Shown: one piece after another, positions 8,150 to 16,824 of the stretch
Numbering within the stretch: the first letter of the stretch is position 1
Layout of the letters: every line of letters starts with the position of its first letter
Assembly (NCBI RefSeq): GCF_029051685.1
Contig: NZ_JAACFT010000052.1
Coordinates: forward strand, 1-43,505
Origin: Bradyrhizobium sp. CSA207
GTDB taxonomy: Bacteria; Pseudomonadota; Alphaproteobacteria; Rhizobiales; Xanthobacteraceae
Direction of reading: 5' to 3'
Length of the DNA stretch: 43,505 nt
Notes under the pieces: model-generated
Seen by the model: only the letters and a program-made list of their open reading frames with translations
Told to the model about the DNA's origin: nothing
Databases searched by the model: none
Made by a program: the position numbers and the translations under genes

Positions 8150-9784
8150 ATGAAATTAGGTGCCGCGATTGCGGAAATTCTCAAGCGCGAAGGCATCGAA
8201 ATTCTATGCGGCTATCCGGTCAATCACTTGATCGAATTTGCCGCCGCCGCCGACATTCGTCCCGTCATTGTGCGTCAAGAGCGCATCGGCGTTCATATGG
8301 CTGATGCAATTTCCCGGGTCACTTCCGGACGCGACATTGGTGCCTTTTGTATGCAGAACGGCCCTGGCGCGGAGAATGCCATGGGTGGTGTCGCGCAATG
8401 CTTTGGAGACTCGGTTCCTGTGCTGGTGCTGCCGATGGGCTATCAGCGCCGCCTTGCGAATATCGAGCCGAACTTCAATTCCAGCCAGGCGATGAAGGCT
8501 TTCTCGAAGTCCGCCGAGCCGATTGTGCTGGCCTCCGAGGTTTGCAACGTGTTTCGCCGCGCGTTCACCAAGTTGAAGAACGGTCGTGGCGGACCGGTGA
8601 TTGTCGAAATTCCAGAGGATATGTGGAACGAGGAGGTGCCGGAGCCCTTAAATTACGCGCCGGTGCTGCGAACGCGCTATGGTGCTGATCCCGCCGACAT
8701 CAAAGAAGCCGCCGCGGTTCTGATCAATGCAAAACGTCCCGTGATCTATGCGGGCCAGGGCGTGCAATACGCTCGGGCTTGGCCGCAGTTGAAGTGCTTG
8801 GCGGAGCGGCTCGCCATTCCCGTGGTGACGAGCTTGGGAGGCAAATCCTCGTTTCCCGAGACGCATCCGCTGTCGCTTGGTTCTGGCGGGTTCGCAGTGC
8901 CACGCGCCGCCGCAAAGTTTCTGGGCGAGGCCGATGTAATCTTCGGAATCGGTTGCTCTTTCACAGAGACATACTTCGGCATCGCTATGCCCAAGGGCAA
9001 GACCATTATCCATTCGACGCTCGATCCCAACCATATCAATAAGGATGTCGAGGCCAAGATTGGCCTGGTCGGCGATGCTGGGCTCGTGCTCGACTCTTTG
9101 CTGGAAGAGGTCGGCAAGACCGTCACTGCGGATCGCGACGGACGCGGCATCGCGGCGGAAATCGCAGAATGCTACAAGCAGTGGCTTGCGAAATGGATGC
9201 CCAAGTTAACGTGCAACGACGCGCCACTTAATCCGTATCGTGTGCTGTGGGATTTGCAGAACACCGTCGACATCCGCAACACTATCATTACTCACGACGC
9301 CGGCAGTCCACGCGACCAGCTCTCTCCCTTCTGGAAGGCAGTAGAGCCGCTATCTTATCTCGGCTGGGGCAAGACTACCCAACTTGGCTACGGCCTGGGG
9401 CTTGCAATGGGAGCAAAGCTCGCGAAGCCGGAGAAGCTCTGCATAAATGTCTGGGGCGATGCGGCAATCGGATTTACAGGCATGGATTTCGAAACTGCTG
9501 TGCGCGAGAGAATTCCAATCCTATCGATCTTGCTTAACAACTTTTCGATGGCACTCGAACTCAAGGTGATGCCCATCTCGACGGAAAAATATCGCTCAAC
9601 TGACATCTCGGGCGATTATGCCGCTATGGCGCGAGCCTTCGGCGGCTATGGCGAGCGGATCACGAGGCCTGAGGAGATTGTGCCTGCCATCAAGCGCGGT
9701 ATCGAGAAGACGCAGGTCGGCATTCCCGCGTTGCTCGAATTCATCACCTGCAAGGAGACCGAGATCTCGCGCCCTGGAACGTGA
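8150..9784 (+). CDS. Thiamine diphosphate-dependent decarboxylase/lyase (acetolactate synthase-like fold)
   Basis: A 544-residue three-domain ThDP enzyme. The catalytic glutamate is E44 in IVRQERIGVHMA. The cofactor and metal motif runs from GDAAIGF (D437) to LNNF (N463), the expected spacing. The central domain carries a degenerate nucleotide-binding fold. Relatives include acetolactate synthase, benzoylformate decarboxylase, oxalyl-CoA decarboxylase and 2-hydroxyacyl-CoA lyase. I see no small regulatory subunit gene, which argues against a biosynthetic acetolactate synthase. The start at 8150 is favoured by GGAGAGGG nine bases upstream, although the frame opens 14 codons earlier. Its neighbours, a 2-hydroxy-acid oxidase and an aldehyde dehydrogenase, suggest the product is an aldehyde. 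Confidence 0.85.
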   Translation: MKLGAAIAEILKREGIEILCGYPVNHLIEFAAAADIRPVIVRQERIGVHMADAISRVTSGRDIGAFCMQNGPGAENAMGGVAQCFGDSVPVLVLPMGYQRRLANIEPNFNSSQAMKAFSKSAEPIVLASEVCNVFRRAFTKLKNGRGGPVIVEIPEDMWNEEVPEPLNYAPVLRTRYGADPADIKEAAAVLINAKRPVIYAGQGVQYARAWPQLKCLAERLAIPVVTSLGGKSSFPETHPLSLGSGGFAVPRAAAKFLGEADVIFGIGCSFTETYFGIAMPKGKTIIHSTLDPNHINKDVEAKIGLVGDAGLVLDSLLEEVGKTVTADRDGRGIAAEIAECYKQWLAKWMPKLTCNDAPLNPYRVLWDLQNTVDIRNTIITHDAGSPRDQLSPFWKAVEPLSYLGWGKTTQLGYGLGLAMGAKLAKPEKLCINVWGDAAIGFTGMDFETAVRERIPILSILLNNFSMALELKVMPISTEKYRSTDISGDYAAMARAFGGYGERITRPEEIVPAIKRGIEKTQVGIPALLEFITCKETEISRPGT

Positions 9785-10880
9785 GAAAAAGAACGAGTCC
9801 ATTAAAGTTCGTGACGATCGCTCGATTTGAAGTGTGAGAACGAAGCGAAATCGTCACGGACTTGGCTCACGGCAGGACGAACCGTCGCGATTCCGAGCAA
9901 AATCGCGGCCGCAGCCGGGGTTGTGCGGTCAAATTCCCTGCAGGTACGGAGATCGGCTCGGCATAGTACCAGGTAGGTTCGTCATTTGGACACGAGACCA
10001 AGTGGCAGGGAATTGCGGTAACTGAAACTTTCAGAGATTACCCGCCTTCATAAGTCTATGAAAGAGATGTCTGGCCGAAGCAAGAGTGATCACGAGACGG
10101 GAATTCGATTTGGCAGGTGCGAACCGCGACGGTAGGCGCGCTATGCGACATCTCATAGTCCACTCGCCCACGTGAGGCGCTCTCAAGAGACACAGCAGGA
10201 TCTTTGTGCGCGGCGGTCGCCCCCGATCGGCGGCCGCGCGCCTCTTGGCGACAGAGGCGAAGAGCAGTACCTGAGGCGCCGCTCCAGCAATTCCGGTAAG
10301 GAAGTCTCAAGGACGCCTAGCCAAGCTCAAGATGACGAGCGCGAAAGTATGAAGCGATAGTGAGATGCCGATGGTGGAATCTCGGACGAAGGTCAACGAC
10401 TTCGTCACTTGTGTGAGCATCTGCGCTTGCTGTATGTGCTGTCCAAGGGCGACGTCCTCGTTGCCTGGGAGGCGCGCATGCCCGGGGGACCATAAGCTGT
10501 GTTTCGGCTCGGGACGACGCGCCATCGCCAGCGTGGTCGGCTGTACGAATTTCTCAGGGCAGTCCGGATTGCTGCGGGAGATAGGAACCAACTCGTTCAA
10601 GCCAAGGGCGTCGGACACGGAGCCTGCTCGCGGGCTCCAAGAGAACAAAAGCTCGTGACGAATGCCGAATTTGGCTCGCTCAGCGACGTCGCCGAGACTG
10701 GCATGGCCCTCCTCAAGGAAGGGTAGCGGATTCGCGCTCGAAAACGCGGATTTTGAGATTTTTTAGATAGCTAAGTAGTTGATTTGCAACGGGCGAGGCC
10801 TTCCGTTTTGGCCGAAAACGGCTGTAGTGAAGACCTACCCGATTCCCAAGCGCGGCATGGTGCGGATAGATCATCGAATC
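9785..10880. other. Unassigned 1.1-kb stretch
   Basis: No open frame here shows a recognisable domain. A 9-base inverted repeat (9810-9818 with 9850-9858, CGTGACGAT) just after the ThDP gene could fold with a secondary CGCT/AGCG pairing, but it has no T-tract. I would not call it a rho-independent terminator. The remainder looks like decayed coding DNA leading up to the transposase N-terminal scrap at 10881. Confidence 0.4.
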
Positions 10881-10973
10881 ATGTTTCTGCGACGCACCGA
10901 GCGAAGGAAGAACGGCATAGCGCACAGCTACTGGAACGTGGTCGAGAACAAGCGTCTCGATGACGGACGGGTA
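10881..10973 (+). pseudogene. IS4/IS1634-type transposase, N-terminal remnant
   Basis: About 31 codons begin MFLRRTERRKNG and continue through YWNVVENKRLDDGRV. I recognise this as the opening of IS1634-type (IS4 superfamily) transposases in rhizobia. Homology stops near 10973 and is followed within 70 bp by the decayed serine recombinase on the other strand. The matching C-terminal part, on the same strand, lies at 12772-13181. The two fragments therefore look like one element that was interrupted and lost its middle. Confidence 0.6.
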
Positions 10974-11040
10974 TCTCGGAGCGGCAAGGCCAGCTTTGGC
11001 GATGAGTCTGCGCTATGGCGCGACAATCAGGATGCGGGTC

Positions 11041-12548
11041 TCACCTTGATCGCCGCCGCCCACTGCGCACCATCTGAGCGTTGAACGTATCGCCCCGCTT
11101 GGCTGGCCGCCAGCCTTCTCGATTGAGAACGGCGGCGATATCTGCCAAGACAAGCCCCTCGCGACGAAGGTCGCCAACTCGCGCCAAGAGGTTTCTTATA
11201 GGTGCTGAGTTTGTCCAAGCGGGCAATGGGTCGGGTCAGCTGATGTGCGGTTTGATTACCGCCGTGCCAATGAGCATTCGACGCGTACCTGTTCGCTACC
11301 GCCAATGACTTCGATGAGAACTCGCTCGAGCAACTGGCGGACAATGGTCTGACGTTCCTCCTGAGTGGCGCCCTGCCAAAGCGCCGGCACGTCAGTTGCC
11401 AAGAGCTGGATCGCGGCGATCTCGGCCGGGTTCAAGGCCTGCGGTTGCTCGCGCTGAAACCTCTCATGCGCGCCTTCAAGCCGGGTCTGTTCGGCCAAGG
11501 CTTATTCCCATTGGCGCTCAAGCGTACGCGCGACCAAGCGGTTCTCTGGCTCGACGGCATCGTACTGCCGACGCGTCCGCTCAGCCTCGTATCGGGCGCG
11601 CTCAAGACGATGCTGCCATTGTCGCTCGAGTGCTTCTCGTTCGCGCGCAAGGTCGCTGGCAGCTCGTACGCTGGTTTCCAGGGCCGCCGGCTCCAGCGCC
11701 TGCAGCACAAGTCGCGTCACCAACGCATCAACCGGCGCGGCCTTGAGCGTCTGACAGATCGGCTCCGCATAATCACATGCTCCATGCGAATGCACGAGTA
11801 ACGGGCCAACGCTTGCATTGTTGTTGTATTGAGCCACCATCCGCAGCCCGCAACGACCGCAGATCATCAATCCGGACAGCAATACTTGTCCGGCACGTGC
11901 CACTCCAGTGAGGGCGGCTTTGTTTGATCTCAGCTGCGCTTGATTGCGTTGATATTGCTCCCAACTGATGTAAGCAGGGATCCGATCAGGAAGGAAAACG
12001 TCGACATCCTCGAGACGAAAGGAGCGGCGACCTGTGCTGGGGCGACCTGGTTTCTGCCGCCTGCGATCGATCGATCGTGCGCCATACACATAGGCTGCCA
12101 GCGTGGATTGGATTGGTAAGTAGATTGTACAGCGATGCGGTTGATACGATGCCATTCCAGCTCACCTTTGCGCGGTCCACCGGGAACGCGCAGGGGCATG
12201 CGGATGCCGTGATCGACCAAATAACGCATCACTTTGCCGCCTGTCCAAAACCGTTCAAACAAATCGAACACCAGGCGCGACAAGTCGTTGAAAGCCTAAG
12301 CGCCCTTCAATGCTCGCGCCAGACCGCCCGAGATCGTCGTCGATGACGACAATGCTCTCACGCGCCCAGCCGAACTGGAAGGCGCGATCGACGAGCGCAT
12401 ATTGCAGCCGCGTCGATTCCTGATGCCGTTCGACTTGTTGCGGTGTGGATTGTCGAATGTAGACCATCGCCGCGCGCTCTCGGTGCCGACGCTGGATATT
12501 GTCACGCAGCAGCACACCGCTCGGCGGCAGGAGGCTTGCACGGCTCAT
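11041..12548 (-). pseudogene. Serine recombinase (resolvase/invertase plus recombinase domains), decayed copy 1
   Basis: Read on the minus strand, the N-terminal resolvase domain starts MSRASLLPP and contains the nucleophile region VYIRQSTPQQ and the DDDLGRSG motif. It breaks off near 12290 and resumes at RLVFDLFERF in the recombinase domain. The rest of the catalytic domain, roughly 100 residues, is missing. The frame then changes again near 12100, 11500, 11260 and 11220. Recognisable pieces are the zinc-ribbon-like LMICGRCGLRMVAQYN, a long charged coiled-coil segment and a C-terminal LLARVGDLRREGL-VLADIAAVLN block. At least four lesions make it nonfunctional. It belongs to the same broad family as the copy at 36.8-38.0 kb but is clearly divergent. 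Confidence 0.8.
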
Positions 12549-12684
12549 CGCTCGCCTCCGTGCTCTGAGGAGTGTCGCGAACCCGTCGCAGGACGATCTC
12601 GGCCAACATCCGCAACACCGTGCGCTGCCGTTCGGGCGGTAGCGTCGTCCACAGGACTGCACTCGGCTGACCGGTCTCGCTCAT
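12502..12684 (-). CDS. Small conserved gene upstream of serine recombinase copy 1
   Basis: A 60-residue frame starting MSETGQPSAVLW with the segment LPPERQRTVLRMLAEIVLRRV. Its 3' end overlaps the recombinase start by 47 bp. A small gene occupies the same place in front of the second serine recombinase at 38.0 kb, with a similar pattern (ELSDEERLKAIALLRCLLVEAV). This suggests a genuine partner protein of the recombinase, perhaps a helical accessory factor. Function is unknown. Because the recombinase is dead, it is probably a relic. Confidence 0.5.
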   Translation of the reverse strand: MSETGQPSAVLWTTLPPERQRTVLRMLAEIVLRRVRDTPQSTEASDEPCKPPAAERCAAA

Positions 12685-12771
12685 GGCGTGACTCCAGCCA
12701 CCGAACCAGTGCGAGAAGCGCTTCTCTATCGATTCTCGGTGATTTGCCGAACTCTGTCAATTTATCAGAGG

Positions 12772-13181
12772 CAGCGTGTCTGGGATATCGAAGAGGCGTT
12801 CCGCAATCTCAAAGGCGATCTGGCGATTCGTCCGATCTTCCATCAGGACGAGAAGCGCATCGGGGCCCACATCTTCATCGCCTTCCTGGCTTACTGCATG
12901 CAGATTACCCTGACCCGTCGCCTTCATGGCTGGCGCCGGGGCTGACCGCGCGCAGCGCGCTCGAAAAGTTCGCGGCCGTCCAGATGATCGACGTTCATCT
13001 GCCAACCACCGACGGACGCGAGATTCTGCTCACCCGCTCCACTTACCCCGAACCCGAGTTGCAGCTCCTCATCGACCGGCTCAAGCTCCGCCTGCCACCG
13101 CAGCCGCCGCCCAGGATCACCACGGCAACCGTCACCCAAGCCAACCGCCGTAGTGAAGACCTTTTTGATCTAACCCATTGA
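12772..13181 (+). pseudogene. IS4/IS1634-type transposase, C-terminal remnant with frameshift
   Basis: The C-terminal third of a DDE transposase. It begins VWDIEEAFRNLKGDLA, which carries the catalytic glutamate region, and continues IRPIFHQDEKRIGAHIF to TRRLH. Near 12926-12935 the frame shifts by one base, and the protein resumes in another frame at LAPGLTARSALEKFAAVQ, ending RRSEDLFDLTH. The upstream two thirds are replaced by the serine-recombinase module. It pairs with the N-terminal scrap at 10881. Confidence 0.78.
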
Positions 13182-13375
13182 TTCGCAACAACCGGATATC
13201 TTCAAAGCCCGCCAATCCGCGAAGACGGGGTAGCGCGCCTTGCTACGCCGGTCGGTACTATGTCTTGATCGATGGCAAGGACGGAACTGGTCAACCTGCT
13301 CTCTGCGCGTGCCGCTTCCGACAGTGCATTGAGTGCAGCATCAAACCATCAATGCGACTTTTGGTGAAATCCGAA

Positions 13376-13397
13376 GGCGGGCCTCCGCGGGCCCGCC
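13376..13397 (-). terminator. GC-rich hairpin downstream of the aldehyde dehydrogenase
   Basis: GGCGGGCC at 13376-13383 pairs with GGCCCGCC at 13390-13397 around a 6-base loop. It lies 20 bp beyond the aldehyde dehydrogenase stop on the minus strand. The run of T residues that follows a classical rho-independent terminator is weak (TTCGGATTTC), so termination strength is uncertain. Its position and perfect 8-bp GC stem make it the best terminator candidate I see in the window. Confidence 0.55.
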
Positions 13398-13416
13398 TGG
13401 ACTGTTCGAGTAACGA

Positions 13417-14856
13417 TTACTTGGCCACCTTTTTGGGTGTGTAGCCCAGTATGGACTTGGTCTCCAGGTACTCGTGGAAGCCGTAATCACCTACTTCGCG
13501 ACCGTTGCCGCTCATCTTGTAGCCGCCGAACGGAGCGGTCCGGTCGCTCTCGCTGCCGTTGATCGAGACCTGACCAACGCGCAGCTTCGAAGCTACGGCC
13601 CGGATCTTGCTCATTTCCGAACCCCACACACACGCCGCCAGACCATACTGGCTATTGTTGGCGATATTCACCGCCTCGTCGACAGTCTCGTAGCTGAGGA
13701 TCGAGACCACTGGCCCAAAAATCTCCTCCTTAGCGATGGTCATGTCGTTCTTCACGTTAGCGAAAACCGTAGGCTTTACATAGAACCCCTTATGAAGTTC
13801 GTCTGGACGCCCGAGCCCACCGGTGACGAGCGTCGCGCCCTCGTCGATCCCAGCCTGGATTAAGTGCTGGATCTTCTCCCACTGAGTTCTGTTTACGACC
13901 GGCCCGATGGTGGCGTTCCCATTCGGATCGCCGACAGTAGTGGCATCTGCCTCTTCCTTGGCGATTACGATCGCCCTATGCATCTTCTTTGCCGGCACCA
14001 GCATGCGGGCAGGCGCGTTGCAGGACTGGCCGGAGTTGCTCATTACCGCGCGAACGCCGGCGCGGACAGCGGCTTCGAAGTCTGCGTCATCGAGGATGAT
14101 ATTCGGGCTCTTGCCACCAAGCTCTTGGGTCACGCGCTTAACCGTGGCAGCGGCGTTGCGTGCCACCTCAACCCCAGCGCGGGTCGAGCCAGTGATTGAG
14201 ACCATGTCGATGCCGGGATGGCTTGCGATCGCGGCCCCCACCACAGGGCCCTCGCCGTTGATCATATTGAAAACGCCCGCGGGGACGCCGGCTGCGTCCA
14301 TGACTTCGGCCCAGATGCAAGCGCTGAACGGCGACTCTTCGGAAGGCTTGACCACCATGGTGCAGCCAGCAGCGAGCGCCGGCACGACCTTGCAGACGAT
14401 CTGGGCAACTGGCCAGTTCCAAGGAGTGATCATGCCGCAGACACCAATCGGCTCCTTCGCGATGCGGGTGGTGCCACGATCTTCCTCGAACTTGAAGTTC
14501 TTCAAGACCTCGATGCCGGCGTTGATATGGATAATGCTCGCCGCGGTCTGCGCCCGTTCTGCAAAAATGGCTGGCGCACCCATTTCCTCGGTGACCGCCT
14601 TTGCGATGTCGTCGAAACGCTTCTGGTACTCGGTCAGGATGCGCTGCAAAAGCTCGATACGCTCTTCGCGGTTTGTCTGAGAATAAGTAACGAACGCCTT
14701 CTTGGCGGCGGCCACAGCCTTGTCGACGTCGGCTGCCGAGCCGGCGGAGATGCGGCCGCAGACTTGTTCGGTGGCAGGATTGATGACGTCCATCTGCTTG
14801 GGCGTGTCTGGGCCGACCCAGCGGCCGTCGATGTAGAACTTCAGGTATTCGCGCAT
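13417..14856 (-). CDS. NAD(P)-dependent aldehyde dehydrogenase
   Basis: A 479-residue member of the ALDH superfamily that oxidises an aldehyde to the acid. Conserved residues are N147 (PWNWP), K170 (VVKPSE), the general base E245 in QELGGKSPN, the nucleophile C279 in SGQSCNAPARM and the cofactor motif EEIFGPVVS. The start at 14856 (MREYLKFYIDGRWVG) is preceded by AAGGAG eight bases upstream. The frame also extends 13 codons further, but without such a site. Nothing in the sequence fixes the substrate. It lies between the ThDP enzyme and the PhyH dioxygenase and could serve either a 2-hydroxy-acid/alpha-oxidation route or a general detoxifying role. A GC-rich hairpin follows the stop. Confidence 0.92.
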   Translation of the reverse strand: MREYLKFYIDGRWVGPDTPKQMDVINPATEQVCGRISAGSAADVDKAVAAAKKAFVTYSQTNREERIELLQRILTEYQKRFDDIAKAVTEEMGAPAIFAERAQTAASIIHINAGIEVLKNFKFEEDRGTTRIAKEPIGVCGMITPWNWPVAQIVCKVVPALAAGCTMVVKPSEESPFSACIWAEVMDAAGVPAGVFNMINGEGPVVGAAIASHPGIDMVSITGSTRAGVEVARNAAATVKRVTQELGGKSPNIILDDADFEAAVRAGVRAVMSNSGQSCNAPARMLVPAKKMHRAIVIAKEEADATTVGDPNGNATIGPVVNRTQWEKIQHLIQAGIDEGATLVTGGLGRPDELHKGFYVKPTVFANVKNDMTIAKEEIFGPVVSILSYETVDEAVNIANNSQYGLAACVWGSEMSKIRAVASKLRVGQVSINGSESDRTAPFGGYKMSGNGREVGDYGFHEYLETKSILGYTPKKVAK

Positions 14857-15739
14857 GCGGTATGCTCCTTGGGCTCGCCGAGCCCCAGTGATCACAGGAA
14901 GCTCGCGACGCGCGCATGTTAGAGGTGATGGTTCAGTTGTGGCTTGGCGGGCTCACGTACGTTTGCTTCCACTACGGGGCCACTCATTTGCGCGCCCGCT
15001 CGGGTGATATTAAAGGGTTTCCACGTCCAATGACCGCGAAAAGCGGCACCTGATTAGAGAAATTCTGCAAACAGCCCACTCTGACCTTAATTTTCGGGAA
15101 GACAAGCGGTCACCACCCGTTGGCACCCTAATCAATTGAAGCGCCAAATCACACGACTTAGGGCACCATCGTCGCACCAATGTACATGAAGCAGCAGGCC
15201 TCCTGGCAATTCACGAGCACTGCGTTTGGATCGTGACAGCCGCGTTCGCCATATAGCAGAAAATTCGGCATCTGTGCAGCGCGACAATGAAGCTGAAAGG
15301 GTCTTCTCACCCAGTTTGTCGCGCTACAGGCATCTGACTGGGTGCGGCGTTTGGGTCGTGAACCCGCCAATCTGCTCTTGTTTGAGCAGCCCGGCGCCCG
15401 ACGTGCCATGCTTAGCGGTTGCACCTCGGACGGGCCTCATTGACTTCCGTAGTCATTAAAATCAATGATTCTCCGCGAGTGAAACAGCTGACGTGCGCAC
15501 GATCAGATCGGTCCAAGCGGCTTCGGGGAATAGGCGAGTGAAGGCCGGCTCTCGCGACGCAAAAAGCAGGGCGGCGGCGTGCTGATACATGCTCTCCATC
15601 GACCGACCGGCAGAAATCTGTCAAAGCGCATGCTGCAGCGCTGGATTTCGGCGCGAACCTGCGGTTCATTGCAGTAAATCAATATCAGTTTATGATTAGC
15701 TCTACCGGCGACAATTGACTCGGTGAGGGAGAAGCGTTC
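14857..15739. other. Unassigned 880-bp divergent intergenic region
   Basis: This contains the expected promoters of the aldehyde dehydrogenase (leftward) and the dioxygenase (rightward). No gene is recognised. A minus-strand frame ending near 15468 (MESMYQHAAALLFASREPAF) is amphipathic and could be the tail of a lost regulator, which is speculative. A TCATT-6-AATGA inverted repeat lies at 15453-15468. The last 80 bp before the dioxygenase are AT-rich, as a promoter would be. Confidence 0.35.
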
Positions 15740-16549
15740 ATGCCAAAAATCTTGACGCCTGGTCAAATCGAGGCATACCGCAAGGATGGCTATGTTGCGC
15801 CGATCAGGGTGATATCGACGGAACGCGCGGCCGCGATTAGGCAGCGGATTGAGGAGTTCGAAAGAAGTCACGGGGCGCCGCTCAGTGCGACGATCCGTAA
15901 AAGACCTCATTTGCTCTTTACCTGCCTAAATGAGTTGATGCGCGAGGAGCGGATTCTCGATGCTGTGGAGGATTTGTACGGCGAGAACTTGCTGGTCTGG
16001 AGTAGCGATCTTTTCATCAAGGAGCCTGCTGATCCTGCTTACGTGTCTTGGCATCAGGATTCGACGTACTGGGGGCTTTCCAGTCCCGATGTGGTTACCG
16101 CCTGGGTTGCGATCTCGGAAAGCGATAAGTCTAATGGAGCGCTTGAGGTTGTCCCGGGTACGCACCTTAAGGACCAGTTGCCGCATCGCGACACTTTTGC
16201 AGAGGACAACATGCTGTCTCGAGGGCAGGAGGTTGCCGTCGAGGTCGATCCAAATTCTTCTGTGATGCTTGAGCTGGAGCCTGGTGAAATGTCGTTGCAT
16301 CACGTTCGGCTGGTCCACGGCTCCGCGCCGAACGGATCCAAAACTCAACGTCGGATTGGGTGCGCCATTCGCTACATTCCAACCTACGTTCGCCAGCTCG
16401 ATCGTCAAAACCCGGCATCGCTTGTCCGTGGAGATGATACTTTCCGCTCCTTTGAACATGAGCCGATCCCGACGCGCGATATGGATCCCAAATGTGTGTC
16501 GCTCCACGATAAGACTATCAAGATGTGGGATGTTGCCGCTGCTACTTAG
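15740..16549 (+). CDS. Phytanoyl-CoA dioxygenase (PhyH) family Fe(II)/2-oxoglutarate oxygenase
   Basis: A 269-residue double-stranded beta-helix oxygenase that couples 2-oxoglutarate decarboxylation to hydroxylation. The iron triad is H105 and D107 in SWHQDSTYW and H193 in RLVHGSAPN. An arginine in TQRRIGCAIRYI (R204 or R205) should bind the 2-oxoglutarate carboxylate. The ATG at 15740 is preceded by GAGGGAGAAG. PhyH proteins act on substrates from phytanoyl-CoA to small amines, phosphonates and ectoine, so the substrate is open. It is followed, 275 bp later, by an alcohol dehydrogenase that could oxidise the new hydroxyl group. Confidence 0.88.
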   Translation: MPKILTPGQIEAYRKDGYVAPIRVISTERAAAIRQRIEEFERSHGAPLSATIRKRPHLLFTCLNELMREERILDAVEDLYGENLLVWSSDLFIKEPADPAYVSWHQDSTYWGLSSPDVVTAWVAISESDKSNGALEVVPGTHLKDQLPHRDTFAEDNMLSRGQEVAVEVDPNSSVMLELEPGEMSLHHVRLVHGSAPNGSKTQRRIGCAIRYIPTYVRQLDRQNPASLVRGDDTFRSFEHEPIPTRDMDPKCVSLHDKTIKMWDVAAAT

Positions 16550-16824
16550 CGCGGTGCGACCGGAAATGCGGAGATGCTTGCGTCCTTGATTGGTGCGCGT
16601 GCCAATATGGTGAGCTTGGTGAGGCGCAACTTTGGCTGTGGAGTTATTGCCAAGCAGAAAATACGTTTGGGTTATAAATAGGCAGTTGCCAGGAGCCCCT
16701 GCGCTGAGCGATCGCAAACAAGAATGCGCGTTGCGAGTGGTGGTAGTCGGAAAGTGTGCTCCATCCTTTACAGCGGTAAGCTTAGCAGCGCGTTTCTAGC
16801 TTCTATCGACATCGAAGGAAATCC

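Noticed and set aside
10831..13161. 13-bp direct repeat GTAGTGAAGACCT at about 10831 and 13149 as an integration target duplication
   Set aside because: One copy lies inside transposase coding sequence and they do not sit at the module borders, so coincidence or shared IS sequence is more likely.
15453..15468. TCATT-6-AATGA palindrome as an operator
   Set aside because: It is short enough to occur by chance, lies about 270 bp from the dioxygenase start, and no cognate regulator is known; mentioned only in the gap entry.
13417..16549. Carnitine biosynthesis (trimethyllysine route) using the aldehyde dehydrogenase and 2-oxoglutarate oxygenase
   Set aside because: The known trimethyllysine and gamma-butyrobetaine hydroxylases are TauD-like, whereas this oxygenase is of the PhyH family; no hydroxytrimethyllysine aldolase is present.
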